Positions 1 to 10,629 of a DNA stretch of 64,000 bases are shown piece after piece. This DNA comes from Pycnococcus provasolii. Taxonomy: Eukaryota; Chlorophyta; Pseudoscourfieldiophyceae; Pseudoscourfieldiales. A program made the position numbers and the translations under genes. The stretch covers positions 248,001 to 312,000 of the forward strand of contig CP150558.1 in the NCBI GenBank assembly GCA_049487715.1, written 5' to 3'. Within the stretch, counting starts at the first letter, position 1, and each line of letters starts with the position of its first letter. The notes under the pieces were generated by a model, which saw only the letters and a program-made list of their open reading frames with translations, ran no database searches and was not told the DNA's origin.

Positions 1-1
1 A

Positions 2-3000
2 GACGTCAAGAAGTCGGAGACCATGGTGTACTGCTCGGCGAACGAGGACACTTCCACGTGCAGCCTCTCCTGCCCGGCGGGACAGCGCCTCGACAAGGTG
101 CTCTTCGCATCTTACGGAAGGCCGAAGAACCCTGGCAACATGAAGACGGTCAAGGGATGCGACCACAAGAAGACGGCGGTGCCGTACGACTGGACCAAGT
201 ACGAGATCAACCCGGAGTGCCACAGCGACAGCAGCAAGCCGTCCGGCTTCACCTTCGACCTCGTCGAGTCGCAGTGCCTTGGCCAGACGGCGTGCTCCAT
301 CAGCCCGAAGAACGAGGTGTTCGGCGACCCGTGCCCCGGCAACGACAAGTGGGTGTCCATCGCCATGCGATGCTCCGACCGCTACATGCAGAAGGACTAT
401 GTGATGGACCACGAAGTCTCTAAGCTCGTGACATCCGACGCGTACTCGTTCGGTGCATGGATCAAGCCGATGCCAGTGGTCACGTCGACCGGCGCGGCGG
501 CGACGAAGGTGATGACAATCGCCGCGTTCGGCACGTCGAGCCTGAACAAGGAGACGAAGATGAACCTCGGAGTCATCCAGTACAAGGGCACTGGCCCGAA
601 GGGTGAGGCGTACTACTACGACGAGAACATCCTCGACGTCAAGCCCAAGTACGCCTCCGGCAAGTTCATGGAGCTGTCCGCCGGCGAGTGGGCTCACGTG
701 TTCGTCACGATCGACGCCGACAACAACGGCGTGTTCTACGTCAACGCGCAGCCTGTGCAGACGTTTACGACGGCGTCGCGACCGGACAAGACGGGATCCG
801 GACTGTTCACCGTGGGCATGGATTACGACGACAACTACGTGCCGAAGGAATTCTACCTCGGCATGATCGACAATGTGGCTGTCTACAACGAGAATCTCTC
901 CGCCTCCATGGTCGAGAAGGTTGCGTACTGGGCTCGCTCCGCGGAGTCGAGCCTGCTGCTGCACCTGAAGTTCAACCTGAACCTCGGCGCCATGGTGCCT
1001 GCCAAGGTTGGGCCGGACGGCACCGCGTCGTCGTCGACGACCACCGTGTACTCGAACACCACGGGAACCTTCACGGGCACGTCTACCGTGCACCCCACCT
1101 ACGCGTACACTGGCGCACCGTGGTTCCCCGCGGAGACGCTGTCGGTGAAGTACCCGCTCGGCTACGCCCAGATGGCTGTGGGAAGCGAGGTGACCATCAA
1201 GGGCGTTAACTTCGTCGAGACGTCCGTGACGACGCTGAATGGCGCGTCGCTAGACTACTCCATCGTCGACGACGAGACCATCAAGGCGACGCTGCCAAAC
1301 GCCGCGTGCGTGGAGGGCGCGAAGACGCTCACCGTGTCCAACGGCCCTGCCGGCGGATTTGGCTCCACCTCCTTCTCCCAGATGGTGTCGAACATGGACC
1401 TGTCCACCGACCTGTCGTGCTTCTACCCGTTCAACGGCGATGCCCAGGACCTCGCGTCGTCCAACCACGGAACCGTTGTTGGCGCCGATCTCGTCGCCGG
1501 CATGCGCGGATACAACAACACCGCCTACACGTTTGGCGCGAAGGACTACATCTCCATCCCAGGATGCACGGGATCGACTGTCGCCATGTGGGTGTACCAC
1601 TACGACGTCGACTTCCCCTCCACGCCGGACGACTACCCCTCGTGGGAGGCGACGACGGGATACCCGTCGTGCGCCGCCACGAAGGATACCCTCCAGGCTG
1701 GCAGCTGGAAGTTTGTGGCTGGCTACATGTCCGGCTCGACCTTGGAGACATTCGTGAATGGCGAGAAAGTGTCGTCGACGTCCAAGTACGCGGACGTCAT
1801 CGACGAGGTGCTCACCGCGAAGAAGATTGGCCTCAACTTCGAGGGCGTCATCGACTCCGTGGCGGTGTACTCCCGCGTGCTGTGCGCGGAGGAAATCAAG
1901 GAGCTGTACAAGACTTGGGACTACGCCGCGCTGTTCGGCACCGGCAAGTCCACGACGGTGTCGGTGCCCGCGCTCACGGCGCCCAAGGGTGCCGCTGGCC
2001 TGCTCACGACGTTCTACGCCGCGAACGGCCTGAAGACGCAGAAGATGTTCACCGGCACGGAGAACTTTGGCAGTGCGAGCCCCTTCGGCGTGACACCGAC
2101 TGACGGCTGGTCCGCGCAGATCACCGGCTACATCTACGCTCCCATCTCTGACGAGTATTACTTCCACGTCACGGCGGACGACGGCGTTCAGCTCGTCGTC
2201 GACGGCCAGCTGATTATCGACGATGCCGCGTACACTGGCGCCACGCGCACGCTCACGGGCAACGTCGAGCTCACGGCTGGATGGTATCCCATCACGATGC
2301 ACTACAGCGATGACACGGGCGACGCGTCGTACTCGCTTTCGTGGTCCGTCGAGGGCAAGGTTCCGATGGCAACCATCCCGACGATGTACATGCGCGCTGG
2401 AACTGGTCCCGTGCGCGTGGATGCGTGGGTCAAACCCGAAAAGACGGACGGATTCCAGACGATCTTCTCGCTGCCGTCGAGCGCTGGCGCCTTTGGAATC
2501 TCGCTCGGAACGGTGGATGGCCAGCTGAACTTTGCCGTGCGCATCGAGGAGGGAGTTTACCGCGAGATGACGGGCTACAAGTGTCCCGTGACCGCCGGGA
2601 AGTGGAGCTTCGTCAGCGGGCGCTACGACGGATCGTCGATGTACATGAACGTCGACGGATACGACTGCCAGTTCAAGCACTTTACGCAAGCGCCTTTCAG
2701 CGAGATGGCTCTCTTCCCCGAGGAGTCGACGAGCGGCATTGCCATCGGACGCGAGCTTGCCGCCGAGATGGTGACTGGTGCACCCGAGGACAAGCGCATT
2801 TTCCAGGGCGAGATCTACGCCGTCTCGATGAAGTCGTCTGCCGCCTTCTCCGTTTCCGACGCTCACTGCCTGCCGTCGGAAACGGCGTCTGACCTTGTTC
2901 TCGACCTCAAGGGATCTGAGGTTGCCACGGCGTCGAAGATGAACAACTTTGCCAACGACGCGAAGAACACGTGGTTCGCGCAGTACGGCGACGCGAGCGT

Positions 3001-6000
3001 CACCTCGCCAGGCATGCCTTTCACGCAGTTCACAAACTCGACGTGCGGTACGTACGGAGCCGACGCCACGAAGTCGACGCTTGACGGCACCGCGCTCCAC
3101 GAGGGTGTTGCCGGACAGTGCATGTCGTTCTCGATCACCGCCGTGGACATGTGCGGATCGAAGCTCAAGGAGGGTGGCTCGGGCTTCAAGGTGGAGGTGG
3201 TTGGACCGCTGCACCTTCACACGCAGGTTCTCACGCTCACGCCCGGCTCTGGCATCGAGGATGTTGGCGATGGATCGTACCTCGTGAAGTTCACGCGCGA
3301 CCTCTCGGGATACTACAAGATCAACGTGCTCCTCGACGGCACGGCGATGGCGCAGTACAACGTCAAGACGTACGTGCACCCCTACGTCACGGATGCGGCC
3401 ACGACGTTCCTTTACGACGGCCCAGACGAGGGACACCTGTCCAAGGCGCTTCTCCAGACGCACGCCGGTGTTCCCGCGGCATTCCAGCTGCAGACCGTTG
3501 ACCAGTACGGCAACCTGCGAACGCAGGGTGGCGAGACGAACTTCGCGATGCGCCTCGAGGGCCCGAAGGACGTTCCCGGCTCGTACTCCGACGACACGGA
3601 CGGCTCGTACACGTTCCGCTACACGCCGGCAGTTCCCGGACACTACCGCATGTACATGGGACACGGTGGAAGTCCCGTGTTCAGCTACGGCGGATACACG
3701 TGCGTCGGAGGAACGAAGACGGGACGCGACTACTGCACGCTCGGCCTGACGTCGTCCGACGGCGTCGAGAAGCCGTTCTGCGTCGCCGTCTCGGAGGACA
3801 GCTCGCTCTCCACGTTCGCGGGATCGACGTACGCGACGTTCCCGGACAGCGACGCGCTCGACCTCGCCGGCCCGTTCACGATCGGCGCGTGGGTGAAGAA
3901 GGGTGCGGACACCGGATCTCACCGCGAGTACGTGGTGCAGAAGCAGAGCCAGTACAGCGGCAAGGGTTGGTGGATGGCGCTCGTTCCCACGTCCGTGTCC
4001 GGCCAGTACGAGCTCGAGGTGGGCGCGTACGTCGGCGCGGAGGTATTCCGCGTGACGAAGGAGACGACGCCCATCGTTGCCGGAGCATGGACGCACCTGC
4101 TTGCGACGTACGACGGCGTCAAGATGGTGCTGTACGTCGACGGAACGGTGCTGGAGACGTCGTCGTACTCCGGGGAGCCTCTCTTCCAGAAGCGCAGCAG
4201 CCAGCCCGTTAAGGTGGGCAGCGGCTTCGGCGGTGAGATTGACAACGTCTACATCTTCTCGGAGGTTCGCACGCCGGCGCACTTCACCGGCGACACGATG
4301 TGCCCCATCGGCGTTTCGACGGCGGAGTCCAATCTCGTTGCGTACTACCGCATGAACGAGGGCTACGGATTCGGGCTCACGGACGAGGCTCTGAACAACG
4401 ACGGTGTTGTTGGACTCGTGTGCGACATGGCGCCGGAGGGCAAGAACGTCAGGCTCACGTGCCCGAGCGGATACAACATGTCCGCGGTGCTGTATGCTAA
4501 CTTCGGTGACAACGACGGAACGTGCGGAAAGTACTCGCACGGAGGTTGCTCGTCGGACATTTCCTCGGACGTCGTCTCGAGCCTCTGCCTTGGCAAGGAG
4601 TCGTGCGTCGTTCCCGCGAGCACGAAGCTGTTCGGCAACCCGTGCAAGCACGAGGCGAAGAGCCTTGCGGTGAACGCCGTCTGCTCGTCGGCGACGAAGC
4701 CGAGCCACTTCGCCAAGGCGAACGCACCTTCGAGCGTCGGAGTTGCCGTGCCCACCGCGCCGAAGTGCCCATGGGACATGCTCAACGAGCTTCCTCCCAG
4801 CCTCAAGGCTAAGCTGTCCGCGCTTCCCAAGGACTGCGACCTGACCACGGCGCAGGTTGGCGTGACGAAGTACGCGCTGTTCGATACCAGGGACGCGTGC
4901 GGCTTCGAGGACAACAACTACGTGACGTGCGTGAACTACGACGCCGAATCTCTGGAGATTCTTGGCAAGGGATGCTCGGCCGTCAAGGCTGAGCTGGACG
5001 CGAACCCGGCTGCGTACGCCGGAGTGATGGAGGTGGTGAACGTGCTGTGCCCGCTGGCGATGAACCTGTGCGAGCTCGTCGAGTCGGACAACGACTTGGC
5101 GCTCGTGGAGTATGCCACGAAGTACGACACGGACTTCGCCCTGACGTGTGCGGACGCCGCGACGAAGAGCGCCACCGCGTCCATTACCAAGGTGGCATGC
5201 CCCGCCACGCTCGGCGTGGTTGCGGTGACGCCCGCGAATGGGCACGATCACTACTACAGCGGCGGCGTGTACTACCCCGCCAAGCCCGACCTGACGTCGG
5301 CGGACGCGTGCGCCGTGCCCGGCTTGCCCACGACGACGGCCGCCCCGGCGCTGTTCGCGGAGTCGAACACCGTCGTGCCGGCGAGCGTGAGCATCACGTG
5401 CCACAATTACGGCAACATCCACCTCGTGCAGTACACGCCGAAGGTGGCTGGCGCCGGCATGCTGAAGTTCTACCTGAAGGGTGCCTCCGTCTACGACGCC
5501 GCCGTGACGGTGGCGCCAGGTGCCATCAGCGCCATGTCGACCGTCGAGGGATCGGGATTGGCGATGGCTGAGGCTGGCGTCACCGCGACGTTCGACGTCG
5601 TGGCGAAGGACGTCGAGTCGAACAGGATCTACACCGGCGGTGAGAGGAGCAAGGTGGCTGTGGCCGTGTCGGGTGGAACCACCGCGAGCGTGTCGATCAC
5701 GGACCTTGGCACTGGCAAGTACCAGGTGATGATCGTCTACCCGCACGCCGGAACCTTCACGGTGAATGCGACCGTGGGTGGATCGTCCATCTACGCGGGC
5801 GAATGCGTGGTGAGCGAGTTCCAGGCGCGCGACGTCGTCACGTACTCCACCAAGCCCAGCGTGCGATTCGAGCACTCGATGGTCGAGTATCAGGGTGACC
5901 TCTACGCGTTCGGAGGTGCCGCGAAGGACAAGACGTACCTCTCGGAGACGTGGAAGTACGACATGACGTCGACGTCAACGGCATACGCGTACCGTCAGAT

Positions 6001-7780
6001 GGTGGCGGTGAAGGGCGTGACCGCGGCGTACAACGTTGAGGTGGTTGTTGACACCGCGAGCTTGATTGCCGCGGGCAAGATGCGCTCGGACTGCCTTGAC
6101 TCGCTGTTCCTGACCGCCGCGTCGTCGACGCCTCTCGGCTACTGGATCGAGCCGGCGGGAACGCCCAGTGGATGCGGCAGCGCGAACACGAGGTACTGGG
6201 TGTCCGTGAGCGACTCTCTTGGGTTTGCCTTTTACTACGGAAACCCGAAGCCCGTCGAGCCAGGCCCAAGCCCGAGCATCTTCGAGTTCTTCGAGGATTT
6301 CGAGACGACGCCGACAGCCAACGGCTGGTCGCTGGATCCCACCGCCGGCCAGACGTGCACGCCCAACTACAACTTCGTGGGTGAGGCGAGCTCGTTCACG
6401 AGCTCGAGCGACACGGTGGTGCACGGCAGCGCCGCGCTTCGCGTGGATGCCGAAACGTTCGCCGGAGGAGCGCTGATGAAGAGTGTCACGCCCATGACGA
6501 AGTTTGTCATGAAGGCATTCATGTATGACACGGAGTGCAGCGGAGCGCACTTCATTTCGCCCGACTACGATCCGTGCAGCGCTGGCGCGAATGCCAAGAG
6601 CTACCTGCCCGCGATGAAGACGGGTGCTGGCGTTTACACCGATGCCACGAGCAAGAGCTACACCGTCACGTACCCGTGGCAGGCGACGAGCGCGTCGCGC
6701 TCCAAGGGATGGCACTCGATTACGTTCAAGGACGACGACAAGACGCTCAAGACGGTGTTCGACGATGCCGTGACGGCTCGTGAGACGACCGTGGACACGA
6801 CGCTCGACAAGGTGTTCATCTTCGGCCGTGCGTTCGAGGGACAGACGGGAAGCTCGGCGTACTACGACGCGGTGCTTGCGACCGCGTACGACAGCGCTGT
6901 GAGCGCGACCGTGAGCGGCACCGAGGAGTTCGTCGACTACACCGCGGGTGAGGGATGGTCGCAGGTTGGCAACACCAACTCGCCTCCCGCGCGCCAGGCG
7001 CACACCGCCAGCGTGTACGGCGACTCCATGTACGTGTTCGGAGGAGAGCGTGCCTCGTACGAGTACGCGGATCTCTGGCGATACCAGTTCGCCACGGACA
7101 CGTGGACGTTCCAGAGCGTGAAGAACTCGACGAGCGAGCTTGCGCGCCACGACCACTCCGCGGTCGTGTACAAGGACGGACTCTACGTGTACGGCGGCCG
7201 AAATCCCACGCCGCTGAGCGACTTCTACGTGTACTCCTTCGCGGAGGGAACTTGGCGCAAGCTTTCAACCGAGCCCGAGATGACGGCACGCTTCGGGCAC
7301 GCGGCTGCCGTCGTGGGCGACACCATGCTCGTGAGCGGCGGATACTCTCACACCTCTGGCAAGCTTGTCGAGGAGCTGTGGGAGTACTCATTCACCAGCG
7401 CAACTTGGACGCTGCTCGGACCTCGCGAGGGGTCGTTCCAGAAGACGGATCCCAAGGTGGCCATCACCTTCCCCATGGCGATCCCGAGCGCGCGCTTCAG
7501 CCACAGCGCTGTCGTGTACGGCAAAAACTACTACATCCTAGGAGGTGCAGGAGGTGAGTCGATGTACGATGACGTGGCGGACGTCTGGGTCTACGACCCG
7601 GCGAAGAAGAGCTGGTCACTGCCCAGTGGCAACTACAACAGTGTGACTGCTGTCGCCAGGTACGACGCCGCAACCGCAGCCGTTGGCGCGTACGCGGTAT
7701 CGTTCGGTGGACACTCGAGCACGACCGGCGGCTTCTTCAACGACATGAAGATCGTGTTCGTTGGAGAGAGTGGGGTGTGA
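2..7780 (+). CDS. Giant secreted multidomain surface protein (SUEL lectin/LamG/IPT/PA14/Kelch), 5'-partial
   Basis: The reading frame is open to the left edge, so the N-terminus lies outside the window; about 2590 codons are visible. Domains in order by nucleotide: SUEL-type galactose-binding lectin (about 20-380, Cys-rich); LamG-like jellyroll (about 420-940); IPT/TIG (about 1135-1330); LamG-like (1395-1920); PA14 (1990-2370); LamG-like (2405-2850); two filamin-like Ig units (3030-3700); LamG-like (3790-4290); second SUEL lectin (4450-4690); filamin-like (5340-5840); a Kelch blade interrupted by a DUF2341-like segment ending in YGNP (5990-6290); further Kelch blades (6950-7770). There is no membrane anchor before the stop, so it is probably secreted or held on the wall or scale surface. 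A role in carbohydrate binding or adhesion is inferred from the domains. Codon use is regular and GC-rich, and a 1541-codon antisense shadow frame results from it. Confidence 0.9.
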   Translation, partial: DVKKSETMVYCSANEDTSTCSLSCPAGQRLDKVLFASYGRPKNPGNMKTVKGCDHKKTAVPYDWTKYEINPECHSDSSKPSGFTFDLVESQCLGQTACSISPKNEVFGDPCPGNDKWVSIAMRCSDRYMQKDYVMDHEVSKLVTSDAYSFGAWIKPMPVVTSTGAAATKVMTIAAFGTSSLNKETKMNLGVIQYKGTGPKGEAYYYDENILDVKPKYASGKFMELSAGEWAHVFVTIDADNNGVFYVNAQPVQTFTTASRPDKTGSGLFTVGMDYDDNYVPKEFYLGMIDNVAVYNENLSASMVEKVAYWARSAESSLLLHLKFNLNLGAMVPAKVGPDGTASSSTTTVYSNTTGTFTGTSTVHPTYAYTGAPWFPAETLSVKYPLGYAQMAVGSEVTIKGVNFVETSVTTLNGASLDYSIVDDETIKATLPNAACVEGAKTLTVSNGPAGGFGSTSFSQMVSNMDLSTDLSCFYPFNGDAQDLASSNHGTVVGADLVAGMRGYNNTAYTFGAKDYISIPGCTGSTVAMWVYHYDVDFPSTPDDYPSWEATTGYPSCAATKDTLQAGSWKFVAGYMSGSTLETFVNGEKVSSTSKYADVIDEVLTAKKIGLNFEGVIDSVAVYSRVLCAEEIKELYKTWDYAALFGTGKSTTVSVPALTAPKGAAGLLTTFYAANGLKTQKMFTGTENFGSASPFGVTPTDGWSAQITGYIYAPISDEYYFHVTADDGVQLVVDGQLIIDDAAYTGATRTLTGNVELTAGWYPITMHYSDDTGDASYSLSWSVEGKVPMATIPTMYMRAGTGPVRVDAWVKPEKTDGFQTIFSLPSSAGAFGISLGTVDGQLNFAVRIEEGVYREMTGYKCPVTAGKWSFVSGRYDGSSMYMNVDGYDCQFKHFTQAPFSEMALFPEESTSGIAIGRELAAEMVTGAPEDKRIFQGEIYAVSMKSSAAFSVSDAHCLPSETASDLVLDLKGSEVATASKMNNFANDAKNTWFAQYGDASVTSPGMPFTQFTNSTCGTYGADATKSTLDGTALHEGVAGQCMSFSITAVDMCGSKLKEGGSGFKVEVVGPLHLHTQVLTLTPGSGIEDVGDGSYLVKFTRDLSGYYKINVLLDGTAMAQYNVKTYVHPYVTDAATTFLYDGPDEGHLSKALLQTHAGVPAAFQLQTVDQYGNLRTQGGETNFAMRLEGPKDVPGSYSDDTDGSYTFRYTPAVPGHYRMYMGHGGSPVFSYGGYTCVGGTKTGRDYCTLGLTSSDGVEKPFCVAVSEDSSLSTFAGSTYATFPDSDALDLAGPFTIGAWVKKGADTGSHREYVVQKQSQYSGKGWWMALVPTSVSGQYELEVGAYVGAEVFRVTKETTPIVAGAWTHLLATYDGVKMVLYVDGTVLETSSYSGEPLFQKRSSQPVKVGSGFGGEIDNVYIFSEVRTPAHFTGDTMCPIGVSTAESNLVAYYRMNEGYGFGLTDEALNNDGVVGLVCDMAPEGKNVRLTCPSGYNMSAVLYANFGDNDGTCGKYSHGGCSSDISSDVVSSLCLGKESCVVPASTKLFGNPCKHEAKSLAVNAVCSSATKPSHFAKANAPSSVGVAVPTAPKCPWDMLNELPPSLKAKLSALPKDCDLTTAQVGVTKYALFDTRDACGFEDNNYVTCVNYDAESLEILGKGCSAVKAELDANPAAYAGVMEVVNVLCPLAMNLCELVESDNDLALVEYATKYDTDFALTCADAATKSATASITKVACPATLGVVAVTPANGHDHYYSGGVYYPAKPDLTSADACAVPGLPTTTAAPALFAESNTVVPASVSITCHNYGNIHLVQYTPKVAGAGMLKFYLKGASVYDAAVTVAPGAISAMSTVEGSGLAMAEAGVTATFDVVAKDVESNRIYTGGERSKVAVAVSGGTTASVSITDLGTGKYQVMIVYPHAGTFTVNATVGGSSIYAGECVVSEFQARDVVTYSTKPSVRFEHSMVEYQGDLYAFGGAAKDKTYLSETWKYDMTSTSTAYAYRQMVAVKGVTAAYNVEVVVDTASLIAAGKMRSDCLDSLFLTAASSTPLGYWIEPAGTPSGCGSANTRYWVSVSDSLGFAFYYGNPKPVEPGPSPSIFEFFEDFETTPTANGWSLDPTAGQTCTPNYNFVGEASSFTSSSDTVVHGSAALRVDAETFAGGALMKSVTPMTKFVMKAFMYDTECSGAHFISPDYDPCSAGANAKSYLPAMKTGAGVYTDATSKSYTVTYPWQATSASRSKGWHSITFKDDDKTLKTVFDDAVTARETTVDTTLDKVFIFGRAFEGQTGSSAYYDAVLATAYDSAVSATVSGTEEFVDYTAGEGWSQVGNTNSPPARQAHTASVYGDSMYVFGGERASYEYADLWRYQFATDTWTFQSVKNSTSELARHDHSAVVYKDGLYVYGGRNPTPLSDFYVYSFAEGTWRKLSTEPEMTARFGHAAAVVGDTMLVSGGYSHTSGKLVEELWEYSFTSATWTLLGPREGSFQKTDPKVAITFPMAIPSARFSHSAVVYGKNYYILGGAGGESMYDDVADVWVYDPAKKSWSLPSGNYNSVTAVARYDAATAAVGAYAVSFGGHSSTTGGFFNDMKIVFVGESGV

Positions 7781-8158
7781 TTGAAATGATTGATGATGAT
7801 TGATGACGACGAGACCGCGGTGTGAGAGGATCTATGACGGATAACCAGAGGCGGTGGTAGAGGAGAGAGAGAAGAGAGGGGTGATTTTTACAACAACAAA
7901 GTTAAAAGTGTTTACGCGTTTCGTGGTTGGTACTGTAACGCACAAAACGATGCAACGTTTTATCAAAATTTTATTTCTCATGTCCCACGGGCACGGGCGC
8001 ACACACGACGAGAGTTGCGAGCAGTCTGTCTGTTCTCCCACCTTGCCCGATCATGCTCGCGTCAGACCTGTCTATGGCGGCGGCGGCGGCACGTCTTGCG
8101 GTTCGCCGAGGTGTGGTGGTGGTGGAAATCGGAGGATCCTTCCTCCTAGCACTATTAT

Positions 8159-8197
<39 letters not shown>

Positions 8198-8416
8198 TGG
8201 ATGAGCAAGGAAGTCCGGTGTTTTTTTGGTTGTACACGCGCGCGCTTTCATCGTTGTGGTCTCATACCACATTACATCGTGCTTCAAAATGAGAACGTAC
8301 ATGGATATTACAAAAATGGTGGTTTGAAAAAAATGGTTGGTTTGTTTCTTCTCGTAGTACGTGTGTATACAGCCCGACCGAAGTGTTTTGTTGTAGTAGT
8401 AGACCTGCCCGTGTAT
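7781..8416. other. Intergenic region between convergent genes
   Basis: This region separates the 3' ends of the giant surface-protein gene (+) and the RWP-RK gene (-). It holds a dinucleotide repeat (8165-8196) and AT-richer 3' UTR-like sequence. No supported gene is seen. Confidence 0.6.
8165..8196. repeat. (TG)16 microsatellite
   Basis: An uninterrupted TG dinucleotide run in the gap between convergent genes. Short frames spelling Val-Cys or Thr-His runs across it are artefacts. Confidence 0.95.
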
Positions 8417-8818
8417 TTAGTTGGTTTTGTTGCTCTTGATTTTGTGAACAATCTTGTACATGCCCTGCCTCAAGCGAGCGAAGGAGCTGGACACCCCATT
8501 TTTGGAGTTACGCTGTGTCTCCTTGTACTCGCACGCGACGCACATGCTTGCCTGCGCGACAAGCTCCTTCGTCTTCTCGTCCGCGTTTGTCTCCTCGAGG
8601 TAGTCCATGTAGTCGGCCAGCGACTTGGCAACGCGAGCGACGCTCAGAAGTCGTCGAGATGGCCACCTCGATAAGCCGTGCGAGCGTGCCTGCTTCTTCA
8701 AAGCCTCCTTCGTCGCTCCCAACCTCTCGCACGCCTGCGACAAGGGCATCCTAAAGATGGCTGTGACATCATCTTCGTCTTGCATCAACTTCCCCATTTG
8801 GCCGGAGGAGGTTGTTGT

Positions 8819-8851
<33 letters not shown>

Positions 8852-9083
8852 TGTTGTAAGCAACACCTTGTTGTTGCTGTCCGTCGTCCCTTCTGAGGAG
8901 ACGCCCGAGAAGCCGCCTGAGAAGTCGGAGACGTCGTCGGGGTCCATGATGAGCGCCAAAGAAGAGCTGAAGAAAGCTGGCATGGGTTCGTAGTCAACAA
9001 GGACCCGAGGACACGGTGTTTTCTTCACGGACATCGTCTTTCGTTCTTCACGGCCGGTGTTGTTGGAGGTGGAGCCGGAGCCG

Positions 9084-9122
<39 letters not shown>

Positions 9123-9133
9123 GTCTTCGTCAT
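8417..9133 (-). CDS. RWP-RK domain transcription factor
   Basis: The 238-residue product starts at the ATG at 9133; an upstream in-frame TTG at 9166 was not used. The N-terminus is a long Asn run encoded by a GTT/AAC trinucleotide tract (about 9080-9120). A mid-protein Ala run is encoded by a GCT tract (about 8820-8850). Near the C-terminus is the RWP-RK core: MPLSQACERLG, then a helix with ALKKQARSHG and the signature RWPSRRL. In this family Lys is usual after RWP; the RR here is a mild variant. RWP-RK proteins are DNA-binding regulators in green algae and plants, acting in nitrogen response (NIN/NLP) or gametogenesis (MID-like). With only one short RWP-RK unit and no PB1 or GAF domain visible, this is an RKD/MID-like small member. 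Its target process cannot be told from sequence. Confidence 0.85.
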
Positions 9134-9472
9134 AAGCAGCCGGAAAGAGAAGAAGGAAAGGAGCAAAGCAAAGAGTGAGTGAAAGGGAAAGCAATGTCAA
9201 GCTCCTGGAGAGAGAGCGAGGGAGGTGAAGTGGTGAATGAACGAACGAGTGCGACGTTAAGATGGAAAGGCTTGGCACGCGTGCAAAGCAGGTGTGTCAG
9301 GTGTGTGATAGGAGCTTATTCTTATTCCTCGTGCTTTTACGTCTCGGAAGTCGAAGAGCCTCCCGGAGTCGGGAGAGGTCAACCTCCCGGGAGACGGAAC
9401 TTCCGGAGAGGTCAAACTCCCGGGACCCTCGAAAAAGGAAATCAAATTCGAGATCCTCGGGAAAGGGAGGAG

Positions 9473-9495
9473 GCCCTAACCAACCCTAACCCTAA
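9473..9495. repeat. Short interstitial telomere-like CCCTAA stretch
   Basis: CCCTAA-type repeats occur here in only about three degenerate copies. The array is too short to be a telomere, and genes continue on both sides. It may be an interstitial repeat from break repair or a plant-type telo-box near the divergent promoters. Plant-type telomere repeat is TTTAGGG, so this six-base form is only a loose match. Confidence 0.45.
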
Positions 9496-9815
9496 CAACG
9501 CGTTCCCGTCTTTTTACCCGGGCCAAGGGACGTCGTCCACGTCTGATTTCTTGTGAGGATTTTATCCTGATTTCTTTGAAAAAATTGGGGGAAAAGGGAA
9601 ATAATAAGGGGGGGTCAGAAGCACATGCTTTGTGGTGCCAGCTTAGGAGGGAACGAGTCAGCAAGCGCTCATCCCGCTCATCCCGCCTGAAGCGAAAATT
9701 TAAGGGAGATAAGAATCTGGCGGCAGATTCTAACAAGTAGACCAAGTAGACCAAGAAGGCCCCCAGTGTCAGGTTGTCGTTGACGCATAAGCGGGGTCCC
9801 TGCCAGCATGTCCCT

Positions 9816-9850
9816 GCCTGTTGTCGACATACAGCCTGTTGTCGACATAC
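9816..9850. repeat. Tandem 17-18 bp direct repeat
   Basis: Two adjacent copies of GCCTGTTGTCGACATAC lie about 250-285 bp upstream of the ATG at 10100. A duplicated regulatory element is possible but not shown. Confidence 0.6.
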
Positions 9851-10099
9851 TGTCCAGCCTACCGACAAAATATTATTTTGGATTTTCCTGCTTCGCGCGC
9901 GTCCGAACGCGTCCGAATGAGTCCACTGTGGCACTGTCCACCCCGTTGTTGTTGCCCACCTCCGCTGCTCCCCCCTTCCCTTCCCTTCCCCCTCGTTCTT
10001 CTTCCCACCTTTTACCATAAGCTGCTTAGACTAATCCAGAGTAGTTAACTCGACTTCACTCTCTCTTTCATCTTTCTCAACGGAGTGCGTCAACTCTTA

Positions 10100-10600
10100 A
10101 TGTCCATGTCGCTCTCTTTGACTCGCAAAGCTAAGCTCAACGCGCTGCTGTGCTCTGACGTCCTTGTTCACGACAAGCGGCCGTGGGTTGTGGTGGAGGT
10201 GAACAACTCAGAGTCAAACTCTGAGCAGCACCAGCAGCACCAGCAAGAGATGAGTGGTGGTGGTGAGGAGCAGGAGCACGCGTCAAAGAAACGAGCCTTT
10301 CCAGAAGAAAAGCGGGTGAACGAATGCGCATCTCCTGAAAACAAAAAGAGAGGAGTGCAGCAAGGGATGGTGATGCAAGAGGCACGCATGCAACTCGAAG
10401 CTTGTGGCGGGAACGTCATGGGATGTGACGACGACGACACGGACGATATCGTGCAGCACTTTCGAGATTCCACTTCTTCTTCCCACCATGAGGCGCGTTT
10501 CTTAGCGCTTCTCCAAAACTATACCTGGGAGTATAACGAAGTGCGCAAGCTGCGCATGAAGCCGACAGTTGTTAAGAACGGAGTTGCGGCCGCAGCTTGA
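10100..10600 (+). CDS. Small hypothetical protein, Gln/Glu-rich and acidic
   Basis: This is a 166-residue frame from the ATG at 10100; a GTG five codons upstream was rejected as a start. I recognise no family. The N-terminal 35 residues are moderately basic and hydrophobic. They are followed by a Gln/His-rich and then a charged Lys/Glu-rich stretch, and an acidic run (DDDDTDD, about residues 112-118). The C-terminal segment, with NYTWEYNEV and KLRMKP, looks helical and is the most protein-like part. There is no signal peptide, membrane segment or zinc ligand set. The gene stands alone between an intergenic repeat region and a truncated methyltransferase on the other strand. The low-complexity make-up and acidic patch would suit a nuclear protein, but that is only inference. 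Confidence 0.55.
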   Translation: MSMSLSLTRKAKLNALLCSDVLVHDKRPWVVVEVNNSESNSEQHQQHQQEMSGGGEEQEHASKKRAFPEEKRVNECASPENKKRGVQQGMVMQEARMQLEACGGNVMGCDDDDTDDIVQHFRDSTSSSHHEARFLALLQNYTWEYNEVRKLRMKPTVVKNGVAAAA

Positions 10601-10629
10601 GTGCGTGTTTGGAAGCAATAATAGGAGTA

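Larger units (their letters stand above)
9134..10099. other. Intergenic, repeat-bearing divergent region
   Basis: This region separates the 5' ends of the RWP-RK gene (-) and the small unknown gene (+). It contains two near-identical units of GGAGAGGTCAAMCTCCCGGG (about 9370-9425), a short telomere-like CCCTAA stretch (9473-9495), and a tandem GCCTGTTGTCGACATAC pair (9816-9850). No coding signal is seen. Confidence 0.55.

Noticed and set aside
1250-5875. Minus-strand open frame of 1541 codons inside the giant surface-protein gene
   Set aside because: It is His/Arg/Val-rich, shows no domain, and lies fully antisense to a frame with clear lectin, LamG and PA14 domains; GC-rich codon bias explains it.
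9473-9495. Telomere or chromosome end
   Set aside because: Only about three degenerate CCCTAA units, with ordinary genes on both sides.
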